64,000 bases of DNA. It comes from Oreohelix idahoensis (taxonomy: Eukaryota; Mollusca; Gastropoda; Stylommatophora; Oreohelicidae). Made by a program: the position numbers and the translations under genes. The stretch's first letter is position 1. The number at the start of each line of letters is the position of its first letter. The notes beneath the pieces were generated by a model that saw only the letters and a program-made list of their open reading frames with translations, had not been told where the DNA came from and did no database searches. Shown here piece by piece: positions 11,288-21,639 of the stretch. The stretch is from assembly GCA_024509875.1 (NCBI GenBank), contig JAMPIV010012173.1, positions 262,239-326,238 of the forward strand, in the 5' to 3' direction.

Positions 11288-11783
11288 GTTAACAGGGTCG
11301 GAATGGCTAAGAGGTATCGCATCCGCTTCGAATTCTAAATGTACCGGGTTCGAATCCCAGCAGGGAAAATAATTTATAGACATTTTTTTCAAAACCAGTG
11401 ATCTTAATGATGTCATACTCCCCCATGCTTAGCCTTCTCGGATAATGGTGAAAAAATAGGAGGTCCCGTGTGCAAGTTGTACACGTTAAAAATTTCACGG
11501 CAGTTGGAAATCGTACTGAGTAGGCCATTAGGCCGCTGCCCTGGCAAAATTTAAAAATTAGAAACTTACCCACCACAAGACTATTTATAGAATGTGTGAT
11601 TCTTATATACACAAACTGAGATTCTTCCCGGTGCTACGAGGTTCGTACACTGAGATCCTCCTTGTGTGATCTAAGGGAGGAGGTCAGAGCACTGATAAGT
11701 TGTCCGTGTGCAAAGAAGATAGTCCTTAAAAACCCAAACCAAACCAAATCAAACCAAACCAAACCAAATCAAACCAAACCAAA
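11288..11783 (+). repeat. tRNA-derived SINE (SINE-3) with (AAACC)n tail
   Basis: Head has box A-like TGGCTAAGAGG and a perfect box B GGTTCGAATCC at 11347-11357, the internal Pol III promoter of tRNA-derived SINEs. A body follows, then a tail of AAACC and AAATC units at 11728-11783. It is nested inside the hAT element. Confidence 0.7.
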
Positions 11784-11913
11784 TCTATTTAGAAAATGAA
11801 ACAGGCCAAAATTTAACATTCGGACGCACACAGGAAATCATCTTATGTAGGGAACGAAAACTCTGGGGCATGATATAATGTTTAATATATGAACAAAGGA
11901 AACTAAACTTAAA

Positions 11914-11914
11914 G

Positions 11915-11983
<69 letters not shown>
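11914..11983. repeat. (CT)n(TA)n microsatellite
   Basis: Pure CT run passing directly into about 24 TA units. Confidence 0.97.
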
Positions 11984-11987
<4 letters not shown>

Positions 11988-12404
11988 TTCGATCTTCCTG
12001 TGCCCATTGGGTGCTGGTACCCCAGGGACGTGCCTGGTCCAATAGGTCTGTAGCTTCGCCACTGCGTACATTCCAGAACCCGGTTAAAAGTTAAGTCGTG
12101 GATCGCTCATCCTTGCTATCCGTGTACGTGATCGCACGATCCAAGGCAGGCAAGTCAGAAACTTCTGTGCACTATACCTTGAGGTCACCAGACCAACATC
12201 TGCTGCAACTGTATTAACTCCCACGTAACGTCGTGGTGACACTGATATTACTGCTGACGTAGTATATTTGTGGACAACTGGGTGTCGTAAAACGTGTGTG
12301 TAAACACACTTCTTTGTTAATACACTATGTCGAGATACAAATATGCCAGCCAATCAACGTTCAGCAGACTCTGAGACAGGACAGATTAAATTACACGAAG
12401 TATA

Positions 12405-12430
12405 CGCCATCTTGTTCCCCAAAGATGGCG
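12405..12430. promoter_or_regulatory. Hairpin around AAGATGGCGGC
   Basis: CGCCATCTT (12405-12413) and AAGATGGCG (12422-12430) form a 9-bp stem with an 8-base loop. AAGATGGCGGC is the known YY1 core. A TATA-like CTATATAAA lies at 12550-12558. Promoter function is inference only. Confidence 0.35.
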
Positions 12431-12574
12431 GCAGACAGAATAAAATTAGGCATAAGCCCTGTTTTTCGGGATTCGGTCACGGAATGTACCAAACCGCCGA
12501 GAACCAACCAAAAGGCTTCCGTACGCACTGGCACATTCTCTGCGTCTACCTATATAAACGGGCGCGTTTTATTA

Positions 12575-12732
12575 AAAAAACACAAACACAAACACGAAGG
12601 CCAGCTCGACCGACATACTGGGGAAGATAAAGCTGTCAAGACTGATTTACTTGTATTGCTTACCTGCATGAACGGGCAGACTTGCTTCACTAAAGTCGAG
12701 TCAATCTGGCTTGTATTAATCTTAGAGGGTAG
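12575..12732 (+). repeat. Dispersed repeat R2, copy 1, first part
   Basis: Matches the inverse of 56115-56262: CACGAAG.CCAGC, GTCAAGACTGATT, CTTACCTGCATG, CTTGCTTCACTAA, GTCGAGTCAA, TCTGGCTTGTAT, AATCTTAGAGGGT. In the other copy this runs straight into the second part; here 845 bp intervene. Confidence 0.85.
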
Positions 12733-13577
12733 GTAAACTTACTATAAACATATAGCAGAATATGCCTACATCATATATAATGATTGTATTTGTTAGTATC
12801 ATTTATAATACCTACACCTGCAATGATGATAGGAAACTCTTTACAGAGCGATACAACATATAATATCACTTTAGTATTTGAGTTTTACAATGACTGTATT
12901 ATGTATAATGATATTTCCTGGTATGATTGCTGAAGACGATAACCAGCCTGAAATATAACCTATCAGTCCTTTTTAGGGCTCATATAACTCCAACCTGAAA
13001 TATAACCTATCAGCCCTTTTTAAGGCTCATATAACTCCAACCTGAAAATAACTTATGACTATATCCTGTATAATGATTGTATTTTATAGTATCATGCGTA
13101 ATGATTGTGTATTACTGTTGAAGAAGGAAACCAGCAGAAAATAACCTACACTTGTATATATTTCACATAGGATTTTACTTTTACTATGAATGTATCAAGT
13201 ATACTGATTATATCTTAGGGAATTAGGTATAATGATTGTATTTCCTGGTATGACTCCGACCTATATAACCACAACAATATTGTTAGGGTATATTTTACCA
13301 GCCAGTATAGCACTTATCAGAGATGGCCTGGTATATTATAGGTGGAAGGAAACGGTTGTATCATACGGTGTACAAATTATTGCCTGTATTCATGTATTGA
13401 ATTATCAGAAAGAATGTTTTACAAGTAGACACCTGTCTTATCTCGCTATTGCTAAATCATACTGAGCCATGTTGTCATTCATCCTACATGCAGACACCTG
13501 AGACACGCTCATCTCATATACACTGGAAATAGGTGGGCTTGATGGCAGAAATTAGCCCCTATTTTTCCTTGTTACCG
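12733..13577. repeat. 845-bp segment present only in R2 copy 1
   Basis: It separates two blocks that are contiguous in the copy at 55.3-56.3 kb. It is AT-rich, with repeated motifs such as ATAATGATTGTATTT, and a 48-bp direct tandem at 12943-13045 (CCTGAAATATAACCTATCAG...AACTCCAA, two copies plus a partial third). The interior 12823-12857 equals the inverse of 52163-52197 exactly (35 bp). The very ends carry GGTAA / TTACC, a weak inverted repeat. Insertion is likelier than loss from the other copy. Confidence 0.6.
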
Positions 13578-13941
13578 GTTTTATTCGTGTCATCCAACCT
13601 GAGGTCGTATGTTCGAGTCAATCCAGCTGCCTGGAACCTCGCAGGAGCACAGTGATTGTACCGGAGCTACATCTTTAGTCCCCCTCAGTCTTGGGTGGGC
13701 TAAAGGAACGATCATCAGCGGGTGTTGTGAGCAACAAATTAACAAGGACGGAACTGTCTCAGGAGATGAGTACACATTAGTACCATTTCCGTCGGTAATT
13801 GTGAGCAATTAACTGTCAAGGAAGAAAAAGTGATTTAGCGTAGTGAGAGATAAGATTAACAGCACAGCTGATAAAGTTTCTATAATTGATTAACAGCACA
13901 GCTGATAAAAAAAATTTTTCCTATAATTTGGAAGACGTTGT

Positions 13942-13978
<37 letters not shown>

Positions 13979-14357
13979 AAATCATTTGTAAACTTACAAA
14001 TCCATTGCATTACATTTTTCAACATCCACCCTTCAGCACAAGAGTAGATAGTGTATATACCTAATAAATAAGGAAATTTGTATTTGAACGACTTGTCAAT
14101 TTTTATAATTGTTAAGTGAAATATGTTTCCTTGTTTTAATAACACAGTTAGTTACACAGCGGGGTGGCATTTTATGACTGTCTCCACTCTACTAATTTTT
14201 TCGAGATCAGATCATTCACAGCCGTAACTAATTTGTGATACCAGTAGTTCTCTCATACACTGGGACTTCACCATTTTCCTGCAGAAATTCTATTTCTGTA
14301 TTGTCAGTACTATACTGATCTTAGAGCCAATAAAAACCTCACGCTACACTGGGACAA
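13578..14357 (+). repeat. Dispersed repeat R2, copy 1, second part
   Basis: Matches the inverse of 55307-56112 over its whole length, from TTATTCGTGTCATCCAA to CCTCACGCTAC. Shared landmarks include CCCCCTCAGTCTTGGGTGGGC, AACAGCACAGCTGATAAA, GGAAGACTTGTT-like text beside a TA run, and ATCAGATCATTCACAGCCG. The short reading frames at 13590-13812 come from this repeat and recur in copy 2. An AATAAA sits near the right end. Function is unknown. Confidence 0.9.
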
Positions 14358-14429
14358 CCGCTCAGATATGAGACTTCAGACTATCTCTGGTTCGAAGACT
14401 GGCCATACTGATATCTCTGTAAAAGAAAT

Positions 14430-14525
14430 TTTTGCCTTAACAGCGAGTGGCGTTAGAGGTTAGAGCGTTTCCTCTCTATGTATAGGTTTCGGGATTAAAA
14501 TCAGGTCGCGTCACGCTTTCGTCTA
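14430..14525 (+). repeat. Decayed tRNA-like SINE head
   Basis: GTGGCGTTAGAGGTTAGAGCGTTTCC resembles box A of SINE-1, and GGTTTCGGGATTAAAATC is a damaged box B. No body of SINE-1 follows clearly. Confidence 0.4.
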
Positions 14526-14599
14526 CCAAGGGGCAAAAATGGGTACCACGACTCTGATATTCAGTTAGAAGAGTATAAGGTACTGGTCACTCATCTTGC

Positions 14600-17025
14600 T
14601 TCCCATAACTCTTGCGCTTGAAGAAAAAACTTTCCACAACACTCGTGTTTTCACAAAGAACTTTATTGCAACTTCCCACAACTCTCGCGTTTTACCCAAG
14701 AAACTTATTGAAACTTCCCATAACCTTCGTCTTTTACCATATAAATCTATTCAGACTTCCCATAACCCTTGTGTTTTATCCAAGAAGCTTACCAAAATTT
14801 CCCAAAATCCCTCGTGTTTTATCCAAGAAACGTATTAAAACATCTCATAACCCCTGTGTTTTACTTATTGAAACTTCCTATAACCCTTGTGTTTTACCGA
14901 ATAAACGTATTCAAATTTCCTATAAGGGGCTATCCATAAAAGACGTCCATAGGAGAGAGGGGAGGAAGGGGTATGTAAAAAGTGGACAACTGTGGACATG
15001 GGGGGAGGGGGTATTTAAGTTGAAAGTGGACGTCCAATTCACAAACCACGTGGCAACTCTCACTCCTATACAAATCTATCAAGAGTAACAAACCCACTTA
15101 TCTTCGAAAGCTTCTTACTGTCCAGCTAAACCCAAATAAACGTTCTTCGGATTGTGTCCCTCTTGCCAGGCCTTCCAATCCTTCTAGACTCAAAATCTCC
15201 AATACAAAGTGGTTTTAACTTCTATGCTCCTGTTCTCTGGAACAAACAACCTTAGTATATTAACTCTCTGGGAACCGACATCACAGTTATTGTGATTTCA
15301 TGATTACATTTTTAAGTTTTAAGTACAGGTAGGTGATTAAAAAATTTAAGCTTATGTGTTTAATCAAGACCATGTGGAGTGGACATCCACAACGTGGGAG
15401 GAGGGGGGTCAAAAGTGGACAGAGGTGGACATGGGGGAGCGGGGGGTAAAAAAATGCCAGGATTTTGTGGACGTCTTTTATGGTTAGCCCCTAACCCTTG
15501 TCGTTTTACTCATAAAACTTATTCAAACGTCCTATAACCCTCTGGTTTTACTCAAGAAACTTATTCAAACCTCCTATAACCCTTGTGCTGTCCCCCAAGA
15601 AACGTATTCAAACTTCTTATAACCTTTGTGTTTTACCCAAGAAACGTTTTCAAACTTCTTATAACCTTCGTGTTTTACCCAAGAAACGTATTCAAACTTT
15701 TTATAACCTTTGTGTTTTACCCAAGAAACGTATTCAAACCTCTTATAACCTTTGTGTTTTACCCAAGAAACGCATTCAAACCTCTTATAACCTTTGTGTT
15801 TTACCCAAGAAACGTATTCAAATTTCTTATAACCTTTGTGTTTTACCCAAGAAACGTATTCAAACTTCCTATAACTCTTGTGTTTTACCCAAGAAACGTA
15901 TTCAAACTTCTTATAACTCTTGTGTTTTACCCAAGAAACGTATTCAAACCTCTTATAACCTTTGTGTTTTACCCAAGAAACGTATTCAAACTTCCTATAA
16001 CTCTTGTGTTTTACCCAAGAAACGTATTCAAACTTCTTATAACCTTTGTGTTTTACACAAGAAACTATTCAAACCTCTTATAACCTTTGTGTTTTACCCA
16101 AGAAACGTATTCAAACCTCTTATAACCTTCGTGTTTTACACAAGAAACGTATTCAAACTTCTTATAACCTTTGTGTTTTACCCAAGAAACGTATTCAAAC
16201 TTCTTGTAACCTTTGTGTTTTACCCAAGAAACGTATTCAAACTTCTTATAACCTTTGTGTTTTACTCAAGAAACGCATTCAAACTTCTTATAACCTTTGT
16301 AATTTACACAAGAAACGTATTCAAACTTCTTATAACCTTTGTGTTTTACCCAAGAAACGTATTCAAACTTACTATAACTCTTGCGTTTTACCCAAGAAAT
16401 GTATTCAAACCTCTTATAACCTTTGTAATTTACCCAAGAAACGTATTCAAACATCCTATAACCCTTGCGTTTTACCCAAGAGACTTATTCAAATTTCCCA
16501 TAACCCTCGTGTTTCACCCAAAAAACTTACCAGAACTTCACATAACCCTTGTCTTTTATCCAAGGAACTTATTCAAACTTCCCATAACCCTCGTATTTTA
16601 CACAAGAAACGTATTCAAACACTTCCCATTACCCTCGTGTTTCACCCAATAAACTTATTCAAACTTCCCATAACCCTCGTGTTTTACCAAAGAAATTTAT
16701 TGAAACTTCCCATAACTTTGCGTTTCACCAAGAAACTTATTTAAACTACCACGACCCTCGTTTTTACTCAAGAAACTTACTGAAAATTCCCATAACCCTC
16801 GTGTTTTACCAAAGAAACGTATTCAAACTTCCCATAACCCTCATGTTTCTCCAAAGAAATTTATTGAAACTTCCCATAATCTTGCGTTTTTACCCGAGAA
16901 ACTTACTGAAACTTCCTACAACCCTCGTGTTTTACCCCTTATACTTTAAGGAAAAAATTTTATGCAATTTTTCCATAATTCTCGCTCTTAACCAATGAAC
17001 GCTTTTAAAATGTCCCATAACCCTT
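14600..17025. repeat. Array of about 42-bp tandem units
   Basis: The unit is TTCTTATAACCTTTGTGTTTTACCCAAGAAACGTATTCAAAC. There are about 7-8 units left of a MITE and about 36 right of it. Central units (15600-16450) are nearly identical; those at both edges (CCCATAACCCTCGTG type) are diverged, as expected when unequal exchange homogenises the middle of an array. Because 42 is divisible by three, long open frames arise in several phases (for example PKKRIQTSYNLCVL and YPRNVFKLLITFVF repeats). These are not evidence of a protein. No promoter, signal peptide or conserved start was seen. Confidence 0.93.
14926..15491. mobile_element. 566-bp MITE inside the 42-bp array
   Basis: The 23-bp inverted ends GGGGCTATCCATAAAAGACG... 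and ...CGTCTTTTATGGTTAGCCCC differ at one position. TAA flanks both sides (14923-14925 and 15492-15494), so the target duplication is TAA or TA. Subterminal GTGGACAT/GGGGGAGG blocks recur near both ends. There is no transposase. The superfamily is uncertain; a 3-bp TAA would fit PIF/Harbinger. Confidence 0.88.
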
Positions 17026-17085
17026 GCGGCTAGAGAAAAATGTTAAAGTAAAGAAAGTAAGTAACCAAGAAATATTAGTTTATGC

Positions 17086-17970
17086 CAGCGGTTTTCAACC
17101 TTTTTGAGTCCATGGCTCCCCTGACCAACTACATTCTTTCTGCGGCTCCCCTGTGGGATAACTGGTAAAAACTCTAGCGATGTTTGGACATTTAGCGTAA
17201 CTTTTTTTTTTTGAGCAGGAGAGCTTTGGAAAGGCTTTTAAACAATGTAATTTTTTAATGTAATTTTTAAAAAAATGCCATTGGACAATCTGTGAAAAAA
17301 TTACTCGTACAAGAAAAAATATACACAAAGTGCACTTTGAAAATCCTTACTATAAAAAAGAAAACAGCACAGATAAAGTAATTTCTTTCTAACATATTTT
17401 TTTAGCTTTTGCCTGACAATCATTCACTGCACTCATCATTCAATCTCCATGACAAAAAAACTTTTACAGTCAAACTATAAAAAAAATATGATGAATAAAG
17501 TACCAGTCACCTCAGTGTGAAACTTGAGCTTGCTTGTTGTTACACAGCTTGTCAAATCGTTGCACCAATTGAGATACAGCTACCCTCCTATCCTTCTCCA
17601 CATCAAGTCTGGATCTGAACCTGGTTTTTATGACAGCCACTGTTGAAAACCCAGCCTCGCAGAGATAAAAGGTTGCAAAAGGAATTAATATCTTCAGTGC
17701 CTCTTGCTCAAGCTTGGGAACTCCTGTTTCACTGAATACCAAAATTTTGGCAATGCCATGGATGGAAACTTCACTTGTAGTGAAGAGTATGATGAACGTT
17801 CTATCAGTTCTTCCTCTTCTGCAGTACGCCCGAAGGAGCATCACTACTGAAGGGATTTTGAACCCACTGAAACCTGTCACAATTTTCAGGAAAGTATTTT
17901 TCAAAATGAACACTGAGTTGAGATACGTGTCCTTGAATTATAGAAACAATATCTGCACTTTTTAGTGATA
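17086..17970 (-). mobile_element. hAT transposon remnant
   Basis: The 3' end at 17086 reads CAGCGGTTTTCAACCTTTTTGAG, close to the common hAT terminus CAG.GGTTCTCAACC. A minus-strand transposase piece lies inside. The opposite terminus was not found, so the element is 5'-truncated. Confidence 0.7.
17512..17970 (-). pseudogene. hAT transposase C-terminal (dimerisation) region
   Basis: Two minus-strand frames join. The first holds QLSVHFEKYFPENCDRFQW and VQNPF; the second, after a frameshift near 17800-17820, holds LEQEALKILIPFATFYLCEAGFS, VAVIKTRFRSRLDVEKDRR and QAQVSH. This is the end of the hAT transposase fold, where the last catalytic Glu and the dimerisation helices lie. It resembles the ZBED5/FAM200-like group. 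It is a broken fragment of a protein usually over 500 residues. Confidence 0.8.
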
Positions 17971-18189
17971 TCCTCAATACAATCGATAAATTAGATAAAA
18001 CATTATAGAATAAAATCAAAATAAGGTAGAAATAAAATATTGGGTTGCGATTAGCTTCTTCGCCCCGCCTGCAAACATATCGCTTTCGATAGGCCTTACT
18101 GTAGGGAAAATAAATATACAGTAACATGTTTGAAACAAATCGAGCGTAATTTTTGTTCTAGACGGAAGGAGAGACACGAAGGAGGGGAA

Positions 18190-18870
18190 ATAATAATTAA
18201 TGACATATTATAGAAAAAAACCACGTCATAAAAGAAAAAGACATGAGACTACAACTACAGATATAGGAAAAATAATAAAATAATTGATAAAAGTAGCTAA
18301 AAATCATACACATGTTAAAAGAGATATAAATAGAAGAATATTCTCTTACTGTAAAATAAAAGAGCAAATAAGCCTCCTGCATATTCAACATTAAAACCTG
18401 ATACTAATTCAGATTCTCCTTCGGCAAAATCAAAAGGTGCTCGATTAGTTTCGGCTAATGATCTAACAAATCAAATTATTATAATAACTGGCATTAATGT
18501 AAATACCGGAAAGTTATTGAAAGCTTCATATCACTGAAGAGTAACTATTAGAATAATAGGAGTAAATAGTACCAAAATTATACTAATTTCATAAGAAATA
18601 GATTGGGCTGAGGCCCGAAGTGCTCCTAAAAATGCATATTTGGAATTTGAGGACCATCCGGCCAATATAAGTATATAAACATTAAGAGATCTTAGACAAA
18701 AAAAAAATAATATACCATATATAAAGTGTAAATTATGATAATAACTTGGTATTAAAACTCATAAACATAAACTTAAGGTTAGAGCTATAGACGGAATAAT
18801 TAAAAAAATAAATTTATTTGAGTAAATAGGTAATATTTTTTCTTTAATAAATAATTTTAATGCATCTGCC
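18190..18870 (-). pseudogene. nad1: Nuclear copy of mitochondrial nad1 (NUMT)
   Basis: On the minus strand, read with the invertebrate mitochondrial code, 18360-18868 is an uninterrupted NADH dehydrogenase subunit 1 segment: [48 protein letters not shown], then [20 protein letters not shown] and [15 protein letters not shown] codons fall at Trp positions and AGA at Ser positions, so the nuclear code cannot read it. One frameshift near 18350 precedes [15 protein letters not shown]. In the mitochondrion ND1 forms part of the complex I membrane arm. Here it is a transferred fragment lacking both gene ends. It abuts the LTR sequence beginning at 18871. Confidence 0.93.
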
Positions 18871-19576
18871 AATCTAGTGTGATTCTAATTCAATTGGGGA
18901 TAAACCCATCTCGTCAGGAGTTATGAGATTCGGGTAAGATTTAGGCTAGTATAGCCACCAGAGATATTTGAACAGATCAAGGGTATCGTAACCGTCATGG
19001 AAGGGTATGGATGCCCAAAGAAAATAGGTAGGATTGCCGACTAAAAGAAGATGTGCAGGAAGGCACCGAAGTGAAATACTATGTATAAGGAAGGAAGACA
19101 AAATATGTCTAGTGGAATTCCTAAGAATAAAATATATGAAGGAAATAATAATTATGCTATGGAAGCACTAAAAGAAAGATAAGTCTTGATGATAGCCTAA
19201 AGAATTTTGAAGATGCATGGACTTATGCAGAAATAATTTATGAAATGCCAGAATCGATGATTTAAATGAAACTGTCAAATTGTATTAAGAGCAATGTGTC
19301 GCTCATATAAGTTCCTGTGTTGAATAAAGTGAAAGTCGTTTAAACACAGAAGTTTTCGAGAAATGATTTCCAGTTGGAAGCATGAGTTTGTAGAGATATA
19401 ACCAGTTAATATTTGATGACAGTTAGTCAGATGAAAAGACTTAGAACACAAAGAACAGTTCGATTACGAAGAAAAAAACTGTGGCCAGAATTTTGGTGAC
19501 TACATTTCAGAACAGTAATACAATATCCCTAGACATCATTCAACATACTGGAGCCAGAAGGAAAAGTTCGCTAACA
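18871..19576 (+). repeat. 5' LTR, apparently truncated at its start
   Basis: Aligns with 27169-27875, from AATCTAGTGTGATTCTAATT to AAAGTTC..TAACA. If the LTR really starts at 26915 in the other copy, about 250 bp are missing here and the NUMT takes their place. The end may extend to 19595 (AAATTCA), just before a primer-site-like sequence. Confidence 0.85.
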
Positions 19577-19596
19577 GATAGGACCCGAAAAATTCA

Positions 19597-19613
19597 TGGG
19601 GTTTCTCGTCCGG
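19597..19613 (+). promoter_or_regulatory. Candidate primer binding site
   Basis: TGGGGTTTCTCGTCCGG follows ...ATTCA about 20 bp after the shared LTR end. TGG plus CTCGTCCGG resembles a tRNA-Pro-type primer site with small differences. The tentative offset lowers confidence. Confidence 0.35.
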
Positions 19614-20844
19614 TAGTCTCCACTACAAATATATGCTACATTAGTCAAGCTTTTCAATAAGGAAACAGCTCCAATATACAAGGTATTGAAAATACTTTAT
19701 CAAGAACATTTATCGTTTTAAGAAGGTCAAGGTCAAGGCGCAACCTTATAACGGCAAGAAAGGATCAAGGTTTGGAGCAACCTAATTAAGATGGGAATAT
19801 CGCCAGAAACAATTATCATCAGCTGGAAAAGGGTCGTGAACTGAACATTTTGAACTATATTTCGTTGACCTGTAAATTTTTAATCGGCAACACAAAGCAG
19901 TGACGTCATAAGAAAATGTTCCCAACTGCCAAAAGTCAAACAAGCCTCGACAAGGAAACTCAGGATTTCACTCAAAATAATTCAAGATCAGCATCCTTCG
20001 ATCAACACGTCGAATAGATCTACGAAGCATCGAAGATTACAATACCAGCTTCGCTAGAGAAGGGTACTTTCCAGGATCTGGGTGAGATCGTTCCTTCGTA
20101 AAATCAAACAGTCAAAAGCCAGGACTGAGGAAGATATTTTACCACTGCAGATAAGTTCATGTTCAATGTCGAGACGTATTATCTGATCATCTGAACACCC
20201 ATACGTCACCTTTTCTTGCTGATCATAACCTTTTATCATTATATTATACGTTTATCATCCTTATATGTATTGCGGGATTGGTTGGTAAAGCTTAATATTT
20301 CTGTAACTTCTTCGGAAGATCCAGAAATGTTAATGATTCTGTAGGGTTTTATTGAATGAATTGTCAAAGAAGTCCAGTGATTACACTGTGGAGTATTTGT
20401 CTTTGGTAATCCATTGAATATATTTAATAATTGTTTAGTTGTATCGTGGAGGTATCGCGTCTAATTTGGTTAATATTCTTATTTATGTAATAAGTCATTG
20501 TTTATTCGTGTGTTCACTACCTCCATCTTGTCTTCTTGTTATATCCGAACATGACTTTCTGTAATTGTAAGTCAAATTTTGTCTTGTTTGATTAATTAAT
20601 ATTTTGATACACATTTTCTTTATTTATTTATTTGTTCGACTTAGTTTCTTTTTATCTGTTGTGGAATGTTCGGTGATTTGTAAACAATCATTATCATCAT
20701 CTTTGGCTAACTTGTGCCATTCATTACCATTGTATGTAACATTGCTCTTACATGAATTGAATTGACATTACGTTAAAAAATATATTGTTATCGATATTGA
20801 TAATTAAATAATACTGCATAAAACATAAAAGTTTACCTATAATC
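19614..20844 (+). other. 5' leader of the LTR element
   Basis: About 1.2 kb without a conserved protein, ending 20 bp before the gag ATG. AT-rich, with TTTATTTATTTATT near 20620. Confidence 0.6.
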
Positions 20845-21639
20845 ATGTCATACTTAGAAGATTTCAGACAGGAAGGTATAAGAAAAGGTTTATCAGGTGC
20901 GAAATTAGATGATTATGCAGAAACCAAATATGATAAACATATAGCCCACTTAGACAAAATATCAAAACGTGAACTAAGGGCACAAGAAAATGAATTGAGA
21001 GCTAAGGAGTTGGCTCAGAAGGAAAAAGATCGTGAACATGAATTGGCCTTAGAGATATTAAAAATGGAGGCTGCTGCTCTGGCAATAGAAAAAGAGCATA
21101 AAATGAAAATGGAATCTGATGCTCTGGTACGAGATGCAATAGAAAAAGAGCATAAAATGAAAATGGAATCTGATGCTCTAGTTCGAGATGCAATAAAAAA
21201 AGAGCATAAAATGGAAATGGATTCTGATGCTCTGGTACGAGATGCAAGGGAAAAAGAACATAAAATGAAAATGGAAGAGAAAGACAAAGAAATTGAACTA
21301 GCAAAAATCCTGTCTCAGGCTTCCGGTGATAACTTTGGATCAAATAATGATCATTTGTCGTGGATACCAAAATTCAAATTGCCTAATTTTATCGATACTC
21401 GAGATTGTATCGATAGTTTTTTAGAAAAATTTGAGATGAAAGCCAACGATATGAAAATACCTAAATATCGCTGGAGCAATTTATTATCAGATCATTTGAC
21501 AGGAAATGCCCAGAAATGTTTCATGCAATTAGATCAACAAAGTCGACTAGACTTTGATATGGTAAAGCAAGCCCTGTTAAGAAAATTCAGGTATACGGAA
21601 GAAGGTTTTAGGGAAAAAATTTCATGCAATTTTACCTGA
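20845..21639 (+). pseudogene. Gag N-terminal part with coiled-coil repeats
   Basis: Starts at ATG (MSYLEDFRQEGIRKGLSG). Residues about 30-155 are a highly charged coiled coil. In it an 18-residue unit, IEKEHKMKMESDALVRDA, occurs three times in tandem (54-bp units, about 21085-21250) with a partial fourth. Residues about 170-260 are the Gypsy Gag capsid-like region: WIPKFKLPNFIDTRDCIDSF, LEKFEMKANDMKIPKYRW, LLSDHLTGNAQKCF. The frame breaks at 21639 because of an extra A in the A run near 21612-21617. In the next phase the capsid continues (VDFGEFISSIKLYLNRWIEL). Gag would form the particle around the element RNA. Confidence 0.85.

Larger units (their letters stand above)
11235..12064. mobile_element. 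Non-autonomous hAT element, 830 bp
   Basis: Left end CAGTGGCGTAACTAC and right end GTAGCTTCGCCACTG are inverted repeats. They are flanked by CTTACATT (11227-11234) and CGTACATT (12065-12072), an 8-bp duplication with one mismatch, as expected for hAT. The interior carries a SINE with an AAACC tail (11288-11783) and a CT/TA microsatellite; without the SINE the element would be only about 330 bp. No transposase frame is present. Confidence 0.8.

Noticed and set aside
11347..11357. Functional tRNA gene suggested by a perfect box B
   Set aside because: No acceptor stem pairing, and it is followed by a SINE body and AAACC tail; it is a SINE head.
13609..13812. Small protein conserved at 13.6 and 55.9 kb
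   Set aside because: Both copies lie in dispersed repeat R2, so similarity reflects DNA repetition; frames are short and also open on the opposite strand.
15585..16744. Long open frames of 355 and 232 codons
   Set aside because: They are translations of the 42-bp satellite in different phases; similar frames exist in other phases and none has a start context or non-repeat domain.
18197..18391. Nuclear membrane protein in the minus-strand frame
   Set aside because: It is the frameshifted downstream part of the nad1 NUMT plus AT-rich sequence.
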